This document shows, in pieces, positions 54,021 through 63,539 of a stretch of 64,000 nt of DNA. The first letter of the stretch is position 1. Each line of letters opens with the position of its first letter. Both the position numbers and the translations under genes were made by a program. The stretch is from Oceanirhabdus sp. W0125-5 (lineage in GTDB: Bacteria; Bacillota; Clostridia; Clostridiales; Clostridiaceae), in assembly GCF_027938815.1 (NCBI RefSeq), contig NZ_CP115913.1, positions 1,460,001 to 1,524,000 on the forward strand, read 5' to 3'. The notes beneath the pieces were generated by a model. That model saw only the letters and a list, made by a program, of their open reading frames with translations, searched no databases and was not told the DNA's origin.

Positions 54021-54797
54021 ATGTATGAAAATATTAAATTGTCTATAGAAAATGGTATTGCTACTATTACTATGGATAGACCACAAGCCTTAAATGCATT
54101 AAATTCTCAAACTTTAAAAGAATTAAATAGTATTATCGACGAAGTAGAGTGCAATGATGACATAAGAGTCCTTATTATCACTGGAAGTGGTAAGTCATTT
54201 GTAGCTGGTGCAGATATTTCAGAAATGAAAGATCTTAACAGTGTACAAGGTAGAAAATTTGGTCTTCTAGGAAATAAGATATTTAGAAGATTAGAATTAT
54301 TGGAAAAACCAGTTATTGCTGCAGTTAATGGATTTGCTCTTGGGGGCGGATGTGAATTAGCTATGGCATGTGATATAAGAATTGCTAGTTCAAAAGCGAA
54401 ATTTGGACAACCAGAGGTATCATTAGGTATTACACCAGGATTTGGTGGTACACAAAGATTAGCTCGTTTAGTTGGAATAGGAAAAGCTAAGGAACTAATA
54501 TTTACAGGGGATATGGTAAGAGCTGATGAAGCTTTAAGAATTGGACTTGTAAATAATGTGGTTGAACCAGATGAACTTATGAATGTAGCTAAAGAAATGG
54601 CTGAAAAAATAAAAAATAACGCTCCAATAGCTGTTGCATACTCTAAGGTAGCAATTAATAGAGGGGTTGAAGTTGATATAGAAACAGGATTAATGTACGA
54701 AGGTGAAGTGTTCGGTTCTTGCTTTAGTACAGAGGATCAAAAAGAAGGAATGAGCGCATTCCTAGAAAAAAGAGAAAAATCCTTCAAAAACAGATAG
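54021..54797 (+). CDS. crt: 3-hydroxybutyryl-CoA dehydratase (crotonase)
   Basis: 258 residues, enoyl-CoA hydratase fold. The oxyanion loops are AGADISEM (~65-72) and [15 protein letters not shown] (~104-118). The catalytic Glu pair is in the GGGCE segment and in [19 protein letters not shown]. It interconverts 3-hydroxybutyryl-CoA and crotonyl-CoA. It is the first gene of crt-bcd-etfB-etfA. The ribosome site is AGGAGATG. Crotonyl-CoA made by Kal from lysine enters here. Confidence 0.95.
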   Translation: MYENIKLSIENGIATITMDRPQALNALNSQTLKELNSIIDEVECNDDIRVLIITGSGKSFVAGADISEMKDLNSVQGRKFGLLGNKIFRRLELLEKPVIAAVNGFALGGGCELAMACDIRIASSKAKFGQPEVSLGITPGFGGTQRLARLVGIGKAKELIFTGDMVRADEALRIGLVNNVVEPDELMNVAKEMAEKIKNNAPIAVAYSKVAINRGVEVDIETGLMYEGEVFGSCFSTEDQKEGMSAFLEKREKSFKNR

Positions 54798-54810
54798 GGG
54801 AGGCTTTAAA

Positions 54811-55950
54811 ATGATATTTGAATTAACAAGAGAGCAACAATATGTTAGACAAATGATGAGAGAATTTGCAGAAAATGAAGTAAAGCCAATAGCGGCTGAA
54901 ATAGATGAAACAGAAAGATTTCCAATTGAAAATGTTGAGAAAATGGCTAAATTAGGTGTAATGGGTATTCCAATTCCTACTGAGTTCGGCGGAGCTGGTG
55001 GAGATAATATTTCATATGCAATCGCTGTTGAAGAATTATCAAGAGTATGTGGTAGTACAGGAGTTATATTATCAGCTCATATGTCTTTATGTACAGCTGT
55101 TATAAATCAATTTGGTACTCCAGAGCAGAAGGAGAAATACCTTCATGATTTAGCATCAGGAAAGAAAATTGGTGCTTTTGGATTAACAGAGCCAAATGCT
55201 GGTACAGATGCTGCAGGTCAACAAACAACAGCAGTACTAGATGGTGATAACTACATATTAAATGGTCAAAAAATATTTATCACAAATGGTGGAGCTGCTG
55301 ATACTTTTATAGTTTTTGCTATGACTGATAAGAGCAAAGGTGTTAAAGGAATTACTGCTTTCATAGTAGAAAAAGGATTCAAAGGATTCTCAATAGGTAA
55401 AGTAGAGGATAAAATGGGTATTAGAGCTTCTTCAACTACTGAATTAGTATTTGAAGATTGTATTGTACCTAAAGAAAACCTTCTTGGAAAAGTAGGAAAA
55501 GGATTCTCTATTGCCATGAAAACTCTTGATGGAGGAAGAATTGGTATTGCTGCTCAAGCATTAGGTATAGCTCAAGGTGCTTACGATGAGTGTATTAAAT
55601 ATATGAAAGAGAGAAAGCAGTTTGGTAGATCAATTGCTAAATTCCAAGGATTACAATGGATGATTGCTGATATGAATACTAAGATTGAAGCTGCTAGATT
55701 ATTAGTATATAAGGCTGCTTATAAAAAAGATAAGGGTCTTCCATTTAGTGACGACGCTGCTAGAGCAAAACTTTTTGCTGCAGAGGTTTCAATGGAAGTT
55801 ACAACTAAAGCGGTTCAGATTCATGGTGGATATGGATATACTAAAGAATATCCATTAGAAAGAATGATGAGAGATGCTAAGATTACCGAGATTTATGAAG
55901 GAACTTCAGAAGTTCAAAGAATGGTAATCGCAGCTCATGAATTGAAATAG
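54811..55950 (+). CDS. bcd: Butyryl-CoA dehydrogenase
   Basis: 379 residues, acyl-CoA dehydrogenase family. FAD-binding signatures are [12 protein letters not shown] (~125-136) and FITNGG (~156-161). The catalytic Glu lies in [10 protein letters not shown] near the C-terminus (~362-371). With EtfAB it reduces crotonyl-CoA to butyryl-CoA, in clostridia by flavin-based bifurcation coupled to ferredoxin reduction. It lies 13 nt after crt and 10 nt before etfB. Confidence 0.95.
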   Translation: MIFELTREQQYVRQMMREFAENEVKPIAAEIDETERFPIENVEKMAKLGVMGIPIPTEFGGAGGDNISYAIAVEELSRVCGSTGVILSAHMSLCTAVINQFGTPEQKEKYLHDLASGKKIGAFGLTEPNAGTDAAGQQTTAVLDGDNYILNGQKIFITNGGAADTFIVFAMTDKSKGVKGITAFIVEKGFKGFSIGKVEDKMGIRASSTTELVFEDCIVPKENLLGKVGKGFSIAMKTLDGGRIGIAAQALGIAQGAYDECIKYMKERKQFGRSIAKFQGLQWMIADMNTKIEAARLLVYKAAYKKDKGLPFSDDAARAKLFAAEVSMEVTTKAVQIHGGYGYTKEYPLERMMRDAKITEIYEGTSEVQRMVIAAHELK

Positions 55951-55960
55951 GAGGGCTCTA

Positions 55961-56743
55961 ATGATGAAAATAGTTGTTTGTATAAAACAAGTTCCAGATA
56001 CTACAGAGGTAAGAATAGATCCAGTTAAAGGTACTTTAATTAGAGATGGTGTTCGTTCAATAATGAACCCAGAGGATAAAAATGCTTTAGAAGGTGCGTT
56101 ATCATTAAAAGATACAAATGGAGCACATGTTACAGTAATTACTATGGGACCACCACAAGCTGAAGCTGTATTAAGAGAAGCTATGGCTATGGGCGCTGAT
56201 GAGGGAGTTCTTATTTCAGATAGAGCTTTTGCTGGAGCAGACACATTAGCGACTTCTTATGTATTAGCTGAAGCAATAAGAAAATTAGAAGCTGATATAG
56301 TATTTGCTGGTAGACAAGCTATAGATGGAGATACTGCTCAAGTAGGTCCAGAAATCGCAGAACATTTAGATATGCCACAAATTACTTACGTTGAAGACGT
56401 TAAAATTGAAGGTGAAGAATTAAAAGTTCAAAGATCATGGGAAGATGGTTATGATATCATAAGAGTTAAAACTCCAGTTCTTTTAACAGCTATTAAAGAA
56501 CTTAACTTCCCAAGATACATGAACGTTAAAAATATATTCCAAATATTCTCTAAGGATATTATAAAGTGGAATGCAGATGATTTAAATTGTGATAGAGCAA
56601 AAGTTGGATTAAAAGGTTCTCCTACTAAAGTTAAGAGATCCTCTACTAAAGAAACAAAAGGCCAAGGTGAGATTATAAATGTCTCTCCTAAGGAAGCTGC
56701 AGAGATAGCAGTAAACAGATTAAAAGAGAAACACTACATTTAA
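55961..56743 (+). CDS. etfB: Electron transfer flavoprotein beta subunit
   Basis: 260 residues, starting MMKIVVCIKQVPDTTEVRID. The EtfB AMP/FAD-binding segment is FAGRQAIDGDTAQVGPEIAEHL (~115-136), with the C-terminal arm after KIKRSS-like residues. It partners EtfA in carrying electrons to or bifurcating from NADH for Bcd. The start may be the ATG at 55961 or the next codon, both behind GGAGGG. Confidence 0.95.
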   Translation: MMKIVVCIKQVPDTTEVRIDPVKGTLIRDGVRSIMNPEDKNALEGALSLKDTNGAHVTVITMGPPQAEAVLREAMAMGADEGVLISDRAFAGADTLATSYVLAEAIRKLEADIVFAGRQAIDGDTAQVGPEIAEHLDMPQITYVEDVKIEGEELKVQRSWEDGYDIIRVKTPVLLTAIKELNFPRYMNVKNIFQIFSKDIIKWNADDLNCDRAKVGLKGSPTKVKRSSTKETKGQGEIINVSPKEAAEIAVNRLKEKHYI

Positions 56744-56763
56744 GGCCAAGAGGAGGGGAAATT

Positions 56764-57768
56764 ATGAACTTAACAGATTATAAAGGTGTTTGGGTATTCG
56801 CTGAACAAAGAGATGGAGAATTACAAAAGGTTTCTTTAGAATTATTAGGTAAAGGTAGAGAAATTGCTGATAAAATAGGAACAGAGTTATGCGCTGTATT
56901 ATTAGGAAGAGATCTTGATGATATGGTTAAAGAATTAGGAGCTTATGGTGCAGACAGAGTTATCGTTTGTGAGCATGAGTTATTACATCACTACACTACT
57001 GATGCATACACTAAGGTTATATGTGAATTAGTAGAAGAGAAGAAGCCAGAAATCATGTTTGTTGGTGCTTCTTACGTAGGAAGAGACTTAGGTCCAAGAA
57101 TTGCTTGTAGAGTTGAAACAGGATTAACAGCTGACTGTACGTCACTTGATGTTGAAGAAGAGACTAATAATCTTCTTATGACTAGACCTGCATTTGGTGG
57201 TAACCTTATGGCTACAATCATATGTGCTGATCATAGACCACAATGTGCTACAATCAGACCAGGTGTTTTTGCTAAGCAAGAGAGAGACGAAAACAGAGAG
57301 TTTATCGTTGAAAAATACAATGTTGAATTAAGTGAAGATGATATTAGAACAAAAGTTGAAGAAGTTGTTAAGGTTGCTAAAGAGGTAGCTGATATTACTG
57401 AAGCTGATTTCATCGTTTCTGGTGGAAGAGGAGTAGGTAACGCTGAGAACTTCAAACTTCTTGAAGAACTTGCAGATGTTCTTGGTGGAGTTGTTGGTGC
57501 TTCAAGAGCGGCAGTTGATAACGGATGGATTGACAAGTCACTTCAAGTTGGTCAAACAGGAAAAACAGTTAGACCACAAATTTATATAGCTTGCGGTATC
57601 TCAGGAGCTATTCAGCACTTAGCTGGAATGCAAGATGCAGATTACATCATAGCTATTAACAAAGATGCAGATGCACCTTTAATGAAGGCTGCAGACCTTG
57701 CTCTTGTTGGAGACTTGAAAAATGTTATTCCAGAGCTTATTCAGCAGATCAAAGCAAGAAAAGAATAG
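56764..57768 (+). CDS. etfA: Electron transfer flavoprotein alpha subunit
   Basis: 334 residues. The C-terminal FAD domain carries VSGGRGVGNAENF (~219-231), GASRAAVDNGWI, QVGQTGKTVRPQIYIACGISGAIQHLAGM and the final IIAINKDADAPLM. It forms a heterodimer with EtfB. AGGAGGGG precedes the ATG. Transcription now runs into repeats and the terminator at 58060; hbd, usually next, is 2.5 kb away beyond an insertion sequence. Confidence 0.95.
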   Translation: MNLTDYKGVWVFAEQRDGELQKVSLELLGKGREIADKIGTELCAVLLGRDLDDMVKELGAYGADRVIVCEHELLHHYTTDAYTKVICELVEEKKPEIMFVGASYVGRDLGPRIACRVETGLTADCTSLDVEEETNNLLMTRPAFGGNLMATIICADHRPQCATIRPGVFAKQERDENREFIVEKYNVELSEDDIRTKVEEVVKVAKEVADITEADFIVSGGRGVGNAENFKLLEELADVLGGVVGASRAAVDNGWIDKSLQVGQTGKTVRPQIYIACGISGAIQHLAGMQDADYIIAINKDADAPLMKAADLALVGDLKNVIPELIQQIKARKE

Positions 57769-57781
57769 GATATAAAAACAT

Positions 57782-58050
57782 AATGGAGAACTTAATAAAA
57801 CCATAATGGAGAATTGAGAATGGAGAATGGAGAATGATGGACATTTCTCTTCGAGAAATTTAAATCTTATTGGTTAATTACAATATGATTTTACTCGTTT
57901 TATTTTGATAAAACATTGTATGACGATACAACGTTTTGTGTATGAATAAAATTACTTAAAACGTATTGTTCTATATAACAATATGATGTGGTTTCTGCTC
58001 TAAAGCAGAAACATCCATCATTCACCATTCTCAATTATCCATTCTCAATT
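57782..58050 (+). repeat. Intergenic repeat, copy 15 (complete)
   Basis: A duplicated first heptad start (TAATGGAGAACTTAATAAAACCATAATGG...), hairpins TTTCTCTTCGAGAAA, GTTTTATTTTGATAAAAC and GTTTCTGCTCTAAAGCAGAAAC, and right arm ATCCATCATTCACCATTC.... The central TTTTATCT hairpin is altered. Confidence 0.85.
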
Positions 58051-58059
58051 TGTTTTTAA

Positions 58060-58084
58060 ACGCACGCATGGCGTGCATTTTTTC
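58060..58084 (+). terminator. Terminator of crt-bcd-etfBA (GCACGC type)
   Basis: GCACGC, loop ATG, GCGTGC (58062-58076), then ATTTTTTCT. Confidence 0.85.
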
Positions 58085-58199
58085 TATCTAAAATAGAAGT
58101 TTGGTCTTTTAATTGGAAGATTAAAGTAGTATTATAGGATATGTGAAGAGGATTATTATTAATTTTCTGAATCAATAAAAAATTTACGGAGAAAAGAAA

Positions 58200-58429
58200 G
58201 TGGAATAGAGTACTATTTGCATTTAACTACGAGAAATGTTAAAGCTATTTATTTGGACACAATAAGGTTTTATGTTTTTATATGATGAAATGTTGATAGC
58301 GTTAATACAATATTTTATCTAAAGATAAAATGAGTGAAAATATATTGTTCTAAAGAATAATAAGATGTAGTTTTTACGAAAGTAAAAACATCAATCATTC
58401 TCCATTCTACATTATCAATTCTCCATTTC
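58200..58429 (+). repeat. Intergenic repeat, copy 16 (left part diverged)
   Basis: The left part is eroded (CTACGAGAAATG, TTTATATGATGAAATGTTG). The right part is clear: AATACAATATTTTATCTAAAGATAAAATGAG, TTGTTCTAAAGAATAATAAGATGTAG, hairpin GTTTTTACGAAAGTAAAAAC, arm CATCAATCATTCTCCATT.... Confidence 0.75.
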
Positions 58430-58470
58430 ATTCAAGTTTTTTTATTCCATATTGTGCACGCATAGTGTGC

Positions 58471-58478
58471 GATTTATT
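58471..58478. repeat. Target-site duplication, left copy
   Basis: GATTTATT, repeated exactly at 60268-60275 on the other side of the insertion sequence. Confidence 0.9.
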
Positions 58479-58539
58479 GGTAGTGTCAAAAGTATATGAA
58501 AATTGATATGGGATATAAGGATTTAAAAACAAGAAGATT

Positions 58540-58606
58540 ATTTAATTGAGAATTGAGAGTTGAGAATTGAGAATGTTGGATATTTCTCTCCGAGAAATTA
58601 AAATGA
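58540..58606 (+). repeat. Intergenic repeat fragment (copy 17) nested in the insertion sequence
   Basis: Left arm of heptads (AATTGAGAATTGAGAGTTGAG...) plus hairpin TTTCTCTCCGAGAAA, inside the IS between its left end and the transposase stop. Only the left ~65 bp are present. Confidence 0.8.
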
Positions 58607-58699
58607 TTGCTATTTTTTATCCCGAAAGGGATGTGTGATTCTAAAAAAGGGTATGGCAAATAAACCTATGATATAGGTCGATTTTAAAATAATGCGATA

Positions 58700-60115
58700 T
58701 TAAGATTGGCAGTATGACTCAGCTAATTTCATTAATTTGCACCAACGTGCAGGCATGGTTTCCAACTCTTCAAGTTCTGGAATTATTACAGGAACTTTTT
58801 GTTCTAAGCTTGCATGAGGTTTCAAGAAATTGAAGTATGTACAAAAAAGAATTATATGAGTTATAGAGCCATTTGAGCTATTGTAGCCATTAGTAGTCTT
58901 ATAGCTTCTCTTAAAGGTTCTGTTTAATCGTTCAATAATCTGTTTTAAAGGACGATATTCAGCAGAAACTTCATCATCATTTGTAAGTCCAATTACTTGT
59001 ACGATATCGAAATTAATATCATTATTAGCGAAGAAAACTTCTGCTAACAGATATATTGGATTGCCATCGACTACTAGTTTAAGGCTATCAGGAAGCTTTT
59101 CGTACTTAGTGATAACATCGTAGATGGCTCTACAAGCTAAGAAAGTATCGCGATGAGGCGAAACTCTATACGAGAGAATTATCTTTTTAACAGCATCAAA
59201 GAAGAAACATATATAGTTCCATTTACCATTAACCTTAATGTATGTTTCGTCACCACATATAGATTCTGTTGGATTGTATGGATAGTTGTCCAACATTGGT
59301 TTTAGCAAAACTGAAGCAGCTTCTGCATAGTTTAAAACAGTTTGATGCGATATCTTTACACCATGAACTTCTCTCATTATGGCTGCTGTTTTTCTTGAAG
59401 ATAGTCCGTAATTTACGTAGTAAGTCATTATCAAGCCAAATACATGAGATGAGGAATACATCTTAGATAATGAGATGTTACTTTGCACAGGACTATCGCC
59501 CTTTAGAGAGGCTAAATCAAAATCAAATTCTCTAAATATATATCTAACTTTAGTATCATAGGGTTTTTCTTTAAATGCTTGACGTTCCTCTTTTGTCATA
59601 GACTTTAGGTTATTTTTATAAAAAGAACAGTTGTTATTTCTGCATTTGTAAATGGTAAAATTACTACGATTTTTTATGCTATCTAGAAATTTATTACAAT
59701 GGGGACACTTAAACCTTACCTGTTTATCATAAAGGTTTTTAGGATTAAATTTAGTGGAACAAACTTTGCATTTACATTGTCCTCGTCCACCATTATTATC
59801 GTATAGATAAATATTTGGAGCAGAACATTTAGGACAGCTGATTTTAGAATCTACGTGAGAACGTCCTTTTTGAGGTCTAACAGGAGCTAATTGCTTGCCT
59901 TTAAGTTTATGGTGCTCCGCTAGGAGTTCTGTGTAATTAAACCTTTCAGGTTTCACGATTATTGGCTTATCATCTATTTGGAAGTCTCTGAAAGGTTTAT
60001 TTAAAGGATCCGAGTTGGGAATCTTATTAAGTCCTTTTCCGGTCAATAAAATAATTAGTAGGTTTATAACTTGTTTAAGAAAAACAATATACAAAACTAA
60101 AAATGAATTAATCAT
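58700..60115 (-). CDS. DDE transposase with N-terminal zinc ribbons
   Basis: 471 residues. An N-terminal membrane-like hydrophobic stretch (~2-25) and linker precede three CX2C-type zinc ribbons (CPKCSAPNIYLYD, CKCKVC, CPHCNKFL). A helix-turn-helix follows (GLSSRKTAAIMREVHGVKISHQTVLNYAE). The catalytic triad is D in GDETYIKV, D in VVDGNPIY and E in IIERLNRTFKRS. The start at 60115 has AAGGAGGC upstream; an in-frame ATG at 60196 has none. The frame is intact, so the element may still be active. Confidence 0.9.
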   Translation of the reverse strand: MINSFLVLYIVFLKQVINLLIILLTGKGLNKIPNSDPLNKPFRDFQIDDKPIIVKPERFNYTELLAEHHKLKGKQLAPVRPQKGRSHVDSKISCPKCSAPNIYLYDNNGGRGQCKCKVCSTKFNPKNLYDKQVRFKCPHCNKFLDSIKNRSNFTIYKCRNNNCSFYKNNLKSMTKEERQAFKEKPYDTKVRYIFREFDFDLASLKGDSPVQSNISLSKMYSSSHVFGLIMTYYVNYGLSSRKTAAIMREVHGVKISHQTVLNYAEAASVLLKPMLDNYPYNPTESICGDETYIKVNGKWNYICFFFDAVKKIILSYRVSPHRDTFLACRAIYDVITKYEKLPDSLKLVVDGNPIYLLAEVFFANNDINFDIVQVIGLTNDDEVSAEYRPLKQIIERLNRTFKRSYKTTNGYNSSNGSITHIILFCTYFNFLKPHASLEQKVPVIIPELEELETMPARWCKLMKLAESYCQS

Positions 60116-60267
60116 GTTAAAAGCTTGCCTCCTTATCTTTGGTGATATATTTTCTTTTCGCAAACTAAAATTAACACCTTTAGAGGGAGGGGGCAAGTCT
60201 AATATAGATAAAGTATTGAAAATAAAGGGGTTACGTCGGAAGTACCATTAAAACTTTTGACAATACC

Positions 60268-60275
60268 GATTTATT
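60268..60275. repeat. Target-site duplication, right copy
   Basis: GATTTATT. The hbd ribosome binding site AAAGGGGG starts one base later. Confidence 0.9.
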
Positions 60276-60290
60276 AAAGGGGGTATAATT

Positions 60291-61139
<849 letters not shown>

Positions 61140-61144
61140 TGAGA

Positions 61145-61183
61145 TAAAAAATCCTGCTGTTTACATAAACAGCAGGATTTTTA
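61145..61183 (+). terminator. Intrinsic terminator of hbd
   Basis: AAATCCTGCTGTTT, loop ACAT, AAACAGCAGGATTT with flanking A and T runs. Confidence 0.87.
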
Positions 61184-61315
61184 ATAGGAGAGTTCACTTA
61201 AGGTAATCTTGTGAAATGCAACCTAGGTTTTTATAAAGCAGGGAAGGAGAGGTTGGTAATTAAGATTTCTTGTTTAAATATTTGATTAAGGAATCTATTA
61301 TGCCGACAAATAAAA

Positions 61316-63223
61316 GTGAGATACTCAGAAGAATTTAAACAAGTAATAATAAAAAAATCTCATATAAGAAGTGAGTTGTATGGGATTGAAAAAGAGAGAA
61401 TTCATCCTAGGATAATTTTAAAAGGAATAGAGATGAGTAAAGCTTTACAAGATAATAAAGAAATAATTGAAGTTGCATCACCCATAATTCAGAATCTGTA
61501 TGATATGGTTCATAATTCTGGATTTTTAATAATTTTAACAGATAGAGAAGGGTGTATATTAAAAATAATGGGTGATACTAATGTTCTTAAGGCGGCAGAA
61601 GAGTTGGATATGATAACTGGGGCTTATATGAATGAGAAAAGTATAGGAACAAATGCTATGGGAACTGCGATAAAAGAAGACATGCCAATTCAGATATCCG
61701 CAAAAGAACATTTTATTGAGGCATATCATAAATGGACATGTTCAGCTGCACCGATACACTTTGAGAATGAGATTATAGGATCTCTTAACCTTACAGGATA
61801 CAGTACAGAAGTACATCCACATACATTAGGCATGGTTGTAGCAGCTGTGCAATCGATTGAAAGAAATTTGTCTCACGAGAAACTTCAAAAAGAGTTAGTT
61901 GAGGCTTACTTATATATGGATAGTATTGTTAGCTCTATATCTCACGGTATAGTGGCTGTTGACACGAAAGGGATAATTAGACATTATAATAATACTGCAC
62001 AGGATATGTTACATTTAGAAGAAAAAAAACAGGACAATTTAAATATCAATAAATTTATTAAGGTGTGGCCTGAAATTTACCAAAAAATAAGTCAGGGTAA
62101 GAGTTTCATGTATGAAGAAGTTTCCTTTAACAAGAATAATAAATATAATATAAGTGCCAATCCTATATTTAATAATAACAAAGAACTTATAGGGGTGGTT
62201 CTTATTATAAATGAAATACATACAGTTATGAAATTGGTAAATAAATATTCAAATATGGTTTCAAAATATACATTCCATGATTTGATATATAAGAGTGGCA
62301 CTATGAAGAAGATTGTTGAATTTTCGAAGAGGGTTGCGGACAGTCCCTCAACAATTCTAATACAAGGAGAAAGTGGAACTGGTAAAGAGGTTTTAGCGCA
62401 AGCTATACATAATCAGAGTAGTAGAGCTAATAATCCTTTTATAGTAATAAATTGTGGTGCAATTCCTAAAAATTTAATAGAATCAGAACTTTTTGGATAT
62501 GATGATGGGGCTTTTACAGGAGCTAAAAGGGGAGGAAAATCGGGGAAATTTGAACTTGCCCATGGAGGGACTTTATTTTTAGATGAAATAGGTGAGATGC
62601 CTCTTGATATGCAGGTTAATCTTTTAAGAGTGCTTCAAGAGGGATATATAAACAGAGTGGGTGGAGATAAGTATATCCCTATTGATGTAAAAATAATAGC
62701 TGCAACAAATAAAAACTTAAAAGAAGAAGTGAATAAAGGAACATTTAGAGAAGACTTATATTATAGATTAAGTGTAATTCCTATTATGTTACCTCCTTTA
62801 AGAGAGAGAAAAGAGGATTTACAACCTCTTATAGAACATTTTTTAAGGACGAAAGCTAGGAAGCTTAATAAAATGATTCCTCATATTTCACAAGAGCATT
62901 TAAATCAAATTTATAGATATGAATGGAAAGGTAATGTTAGAGAATTAGAAAATTATATAGAAAATGTAGTGAATTTAGATGGTAAAACTACAATTAATAT
63001 TAAAAATTTAGATATATTTGATAAAAATATATCTAATAAAGAGGTTGATAGAGGAAATGTGTACTTGTGTACATTAGAAGAGCTTGAGAAAAAAGCTATT
63101 ATTTCATGTTTAAAGGAATATGATAATAATATATCTAAAGTTGCAAAAACTTTAGATATAAGCAGAAATACATTGTATCTAAAAATGAAAAAGTATAATA
63201 TAAATAAGTGTAATATGTCATAG
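61316..63223 (+). CDS. Sigma-54-dependent transcriptional activator (GAF-PAS-AAA-HTH)
   Basis: 635 residues. A GAF-like sensor occupies ~60-190 (FLIILTDREGCILKIMGD, GTNAMGTAI, WTCSAAPIH) and a PAS ~200-305 (GIVAVDTKGIIRHYNNTAQ). The AAA+ domain has Walker A GESGTGKE (~353), the sigma-54-contact loop GAFTGAKR and Walker B LFLDEIGEMP. A Fis-type HTH ends the protein (NISKVAKTLDISRNTLYLKMKKYNI). It resembles AcoR/stc-type activators. The start is GTG with a weak site. It probably drives the adjacent -24/-12 promoter of the alcohol dehydrogenase. Confidence 0.9.
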   Translation: MRYSEEFKQVIIKKSHIRSELYGIEKERIHPRIILKGIEMSKALQDNKEIIEVASPIIQNLYDMVHNSGFLIILTDREGCILKIMGDTNVLKAAEELDMITGAYMNEKSIGTNAMGTAIKEDMPIQISAKEHFIEAYHKWTCSAAPIHFENEIIGSLNLTGYSTEVHPHTLGMVVAAVQSIERNLSHEKLQKELVEAYLYMDSIVSSISHGIVAVDTKGIIRHYNNTAQDMLHLEEKKQDNLNINKFIKVWPEIYQKISQGKSFMYEEVSFNKNNKYNISANPIFNNNKELIGVVLIINEIHTVMKLVNKYSNMVSKYTFHDLIYKSGTMKKIVEFSKRVADSPSTILIQGESGTGKEVLAQAIHNQSSRANNPFIVINCGAIPKNLIESELFGYDDGAFTGAKRGGKSGKFELAHGGTLFLDEIGEMPLDMQVNLLRVLQEGYINRVGGDKYIPIDVKIIAATNKNLKEEVNKGTFREDLYYRLSVIPIMLPPLRERKEDLQPLIEHFLRTKARKLNKMIPHISQEHLNQIYRYEWKGNVRELENYIENVVNLDGKTTINIKNLDIFDKNISNKEVDRGNVYLCTLEELEKKAIISCLKEYDNNISKVAKTLDISRNTLYLKMKKYNINKCNMS

Positions 63224-63235
63224 TATTGAGAAAAA

Positions 63236-63294
63236 AATAACAACATATGTCCTAAAATGTTACAGTGTATAGTTTTAGGACATATGTTGTTATT
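63236..63294. promoter_or_regulatory. 22-bp inverted repeat: activator site and/or terminator
   Basis: 63236-63257 and 63273-63294 are perfectly complementary, with a 15-nt loop. Each arm contains TGTCCTAAAA or its complement. A third related box AAAACAGGACA lies at ~63304-63314. This is the position expected for the upstream activator sequence of a sigma-54 promoter; the same hairpin could also end the activator transcript. Confidence 0.6.
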
Positions 63295-63412
63295 ATTATG
63301 TACTAAAACAGGACAAATGAGATTAAATGCTATAAGTAAATAATTAAATATAGTAATATTATAAAAAGATTTATGGTTATTTTTATTTTTATATAGTAAA
63401 AAAAACCACTAA

Positions 63413-63430
63413 TTGTTAAAAAATAAACAA
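63413..63430. promoter_or_regulatory. Rex operator upstream of the alcohol dehydrogenase
   Basis: TTGTTAAAAAATAAACAA matches TTGTTAA-N4-TTAACAA with one mismatch. It lies between the activator boxes and the -24 element. Confidence 0.65.
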
Positions 63431-63471
63431 ATATGTGAAAAAAATATCAAAATATATAAAAAAACTTAAAG

Positions 63472-63489
63472 TTGGCACGAGAATTGCTT
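63472..63489 (+). promoter_or_regulatory. Sigma-54 (-24/-12) promoter
   Basis: TTGGCACGAGAATTGCTT fits the consensus TTGGCACG-N4-TTGCW exactly. GG (63474-63475) and GC (63486-63487) are 10 bp apart. The alcohol dehydrogenase ATG lies ~51 nt downstream. Confidence 0.93.
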
Positions 63490-63539
63490 TATATATAAGT
63501 AATTACATACAGAATTATAATTTATGGGAGGTTATTATT

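Larger units (their letters stand above)
58479..60267 (-). mobile_element. Insertion sequence (1789 bp) with DDE transposase and 8-bp target duplication
   Basis: The left end GGTAGTGTCAAAAGT and the right end (read inward) GGTATTGTCAAAAGT match at 14 of 15 positions. Both flanks carry the exact 8-bp duplication GATTTATT. The 8-bp duplication and DDE core recall the IS6 group, but the element and transposase are about twice the usual IS6 size. It separates etfA from hbd. A fragment of the intergenic repeat lies inside its left non-coding end. Confidence 0.93.

Noticed and set aside
60257..60289. Hybrid promoter from the IS end driving hbd
   Set aside because: TTGACA and TATAAT are 21 bp apart and the -10 would end one base before the ATG; kept only as a remark.
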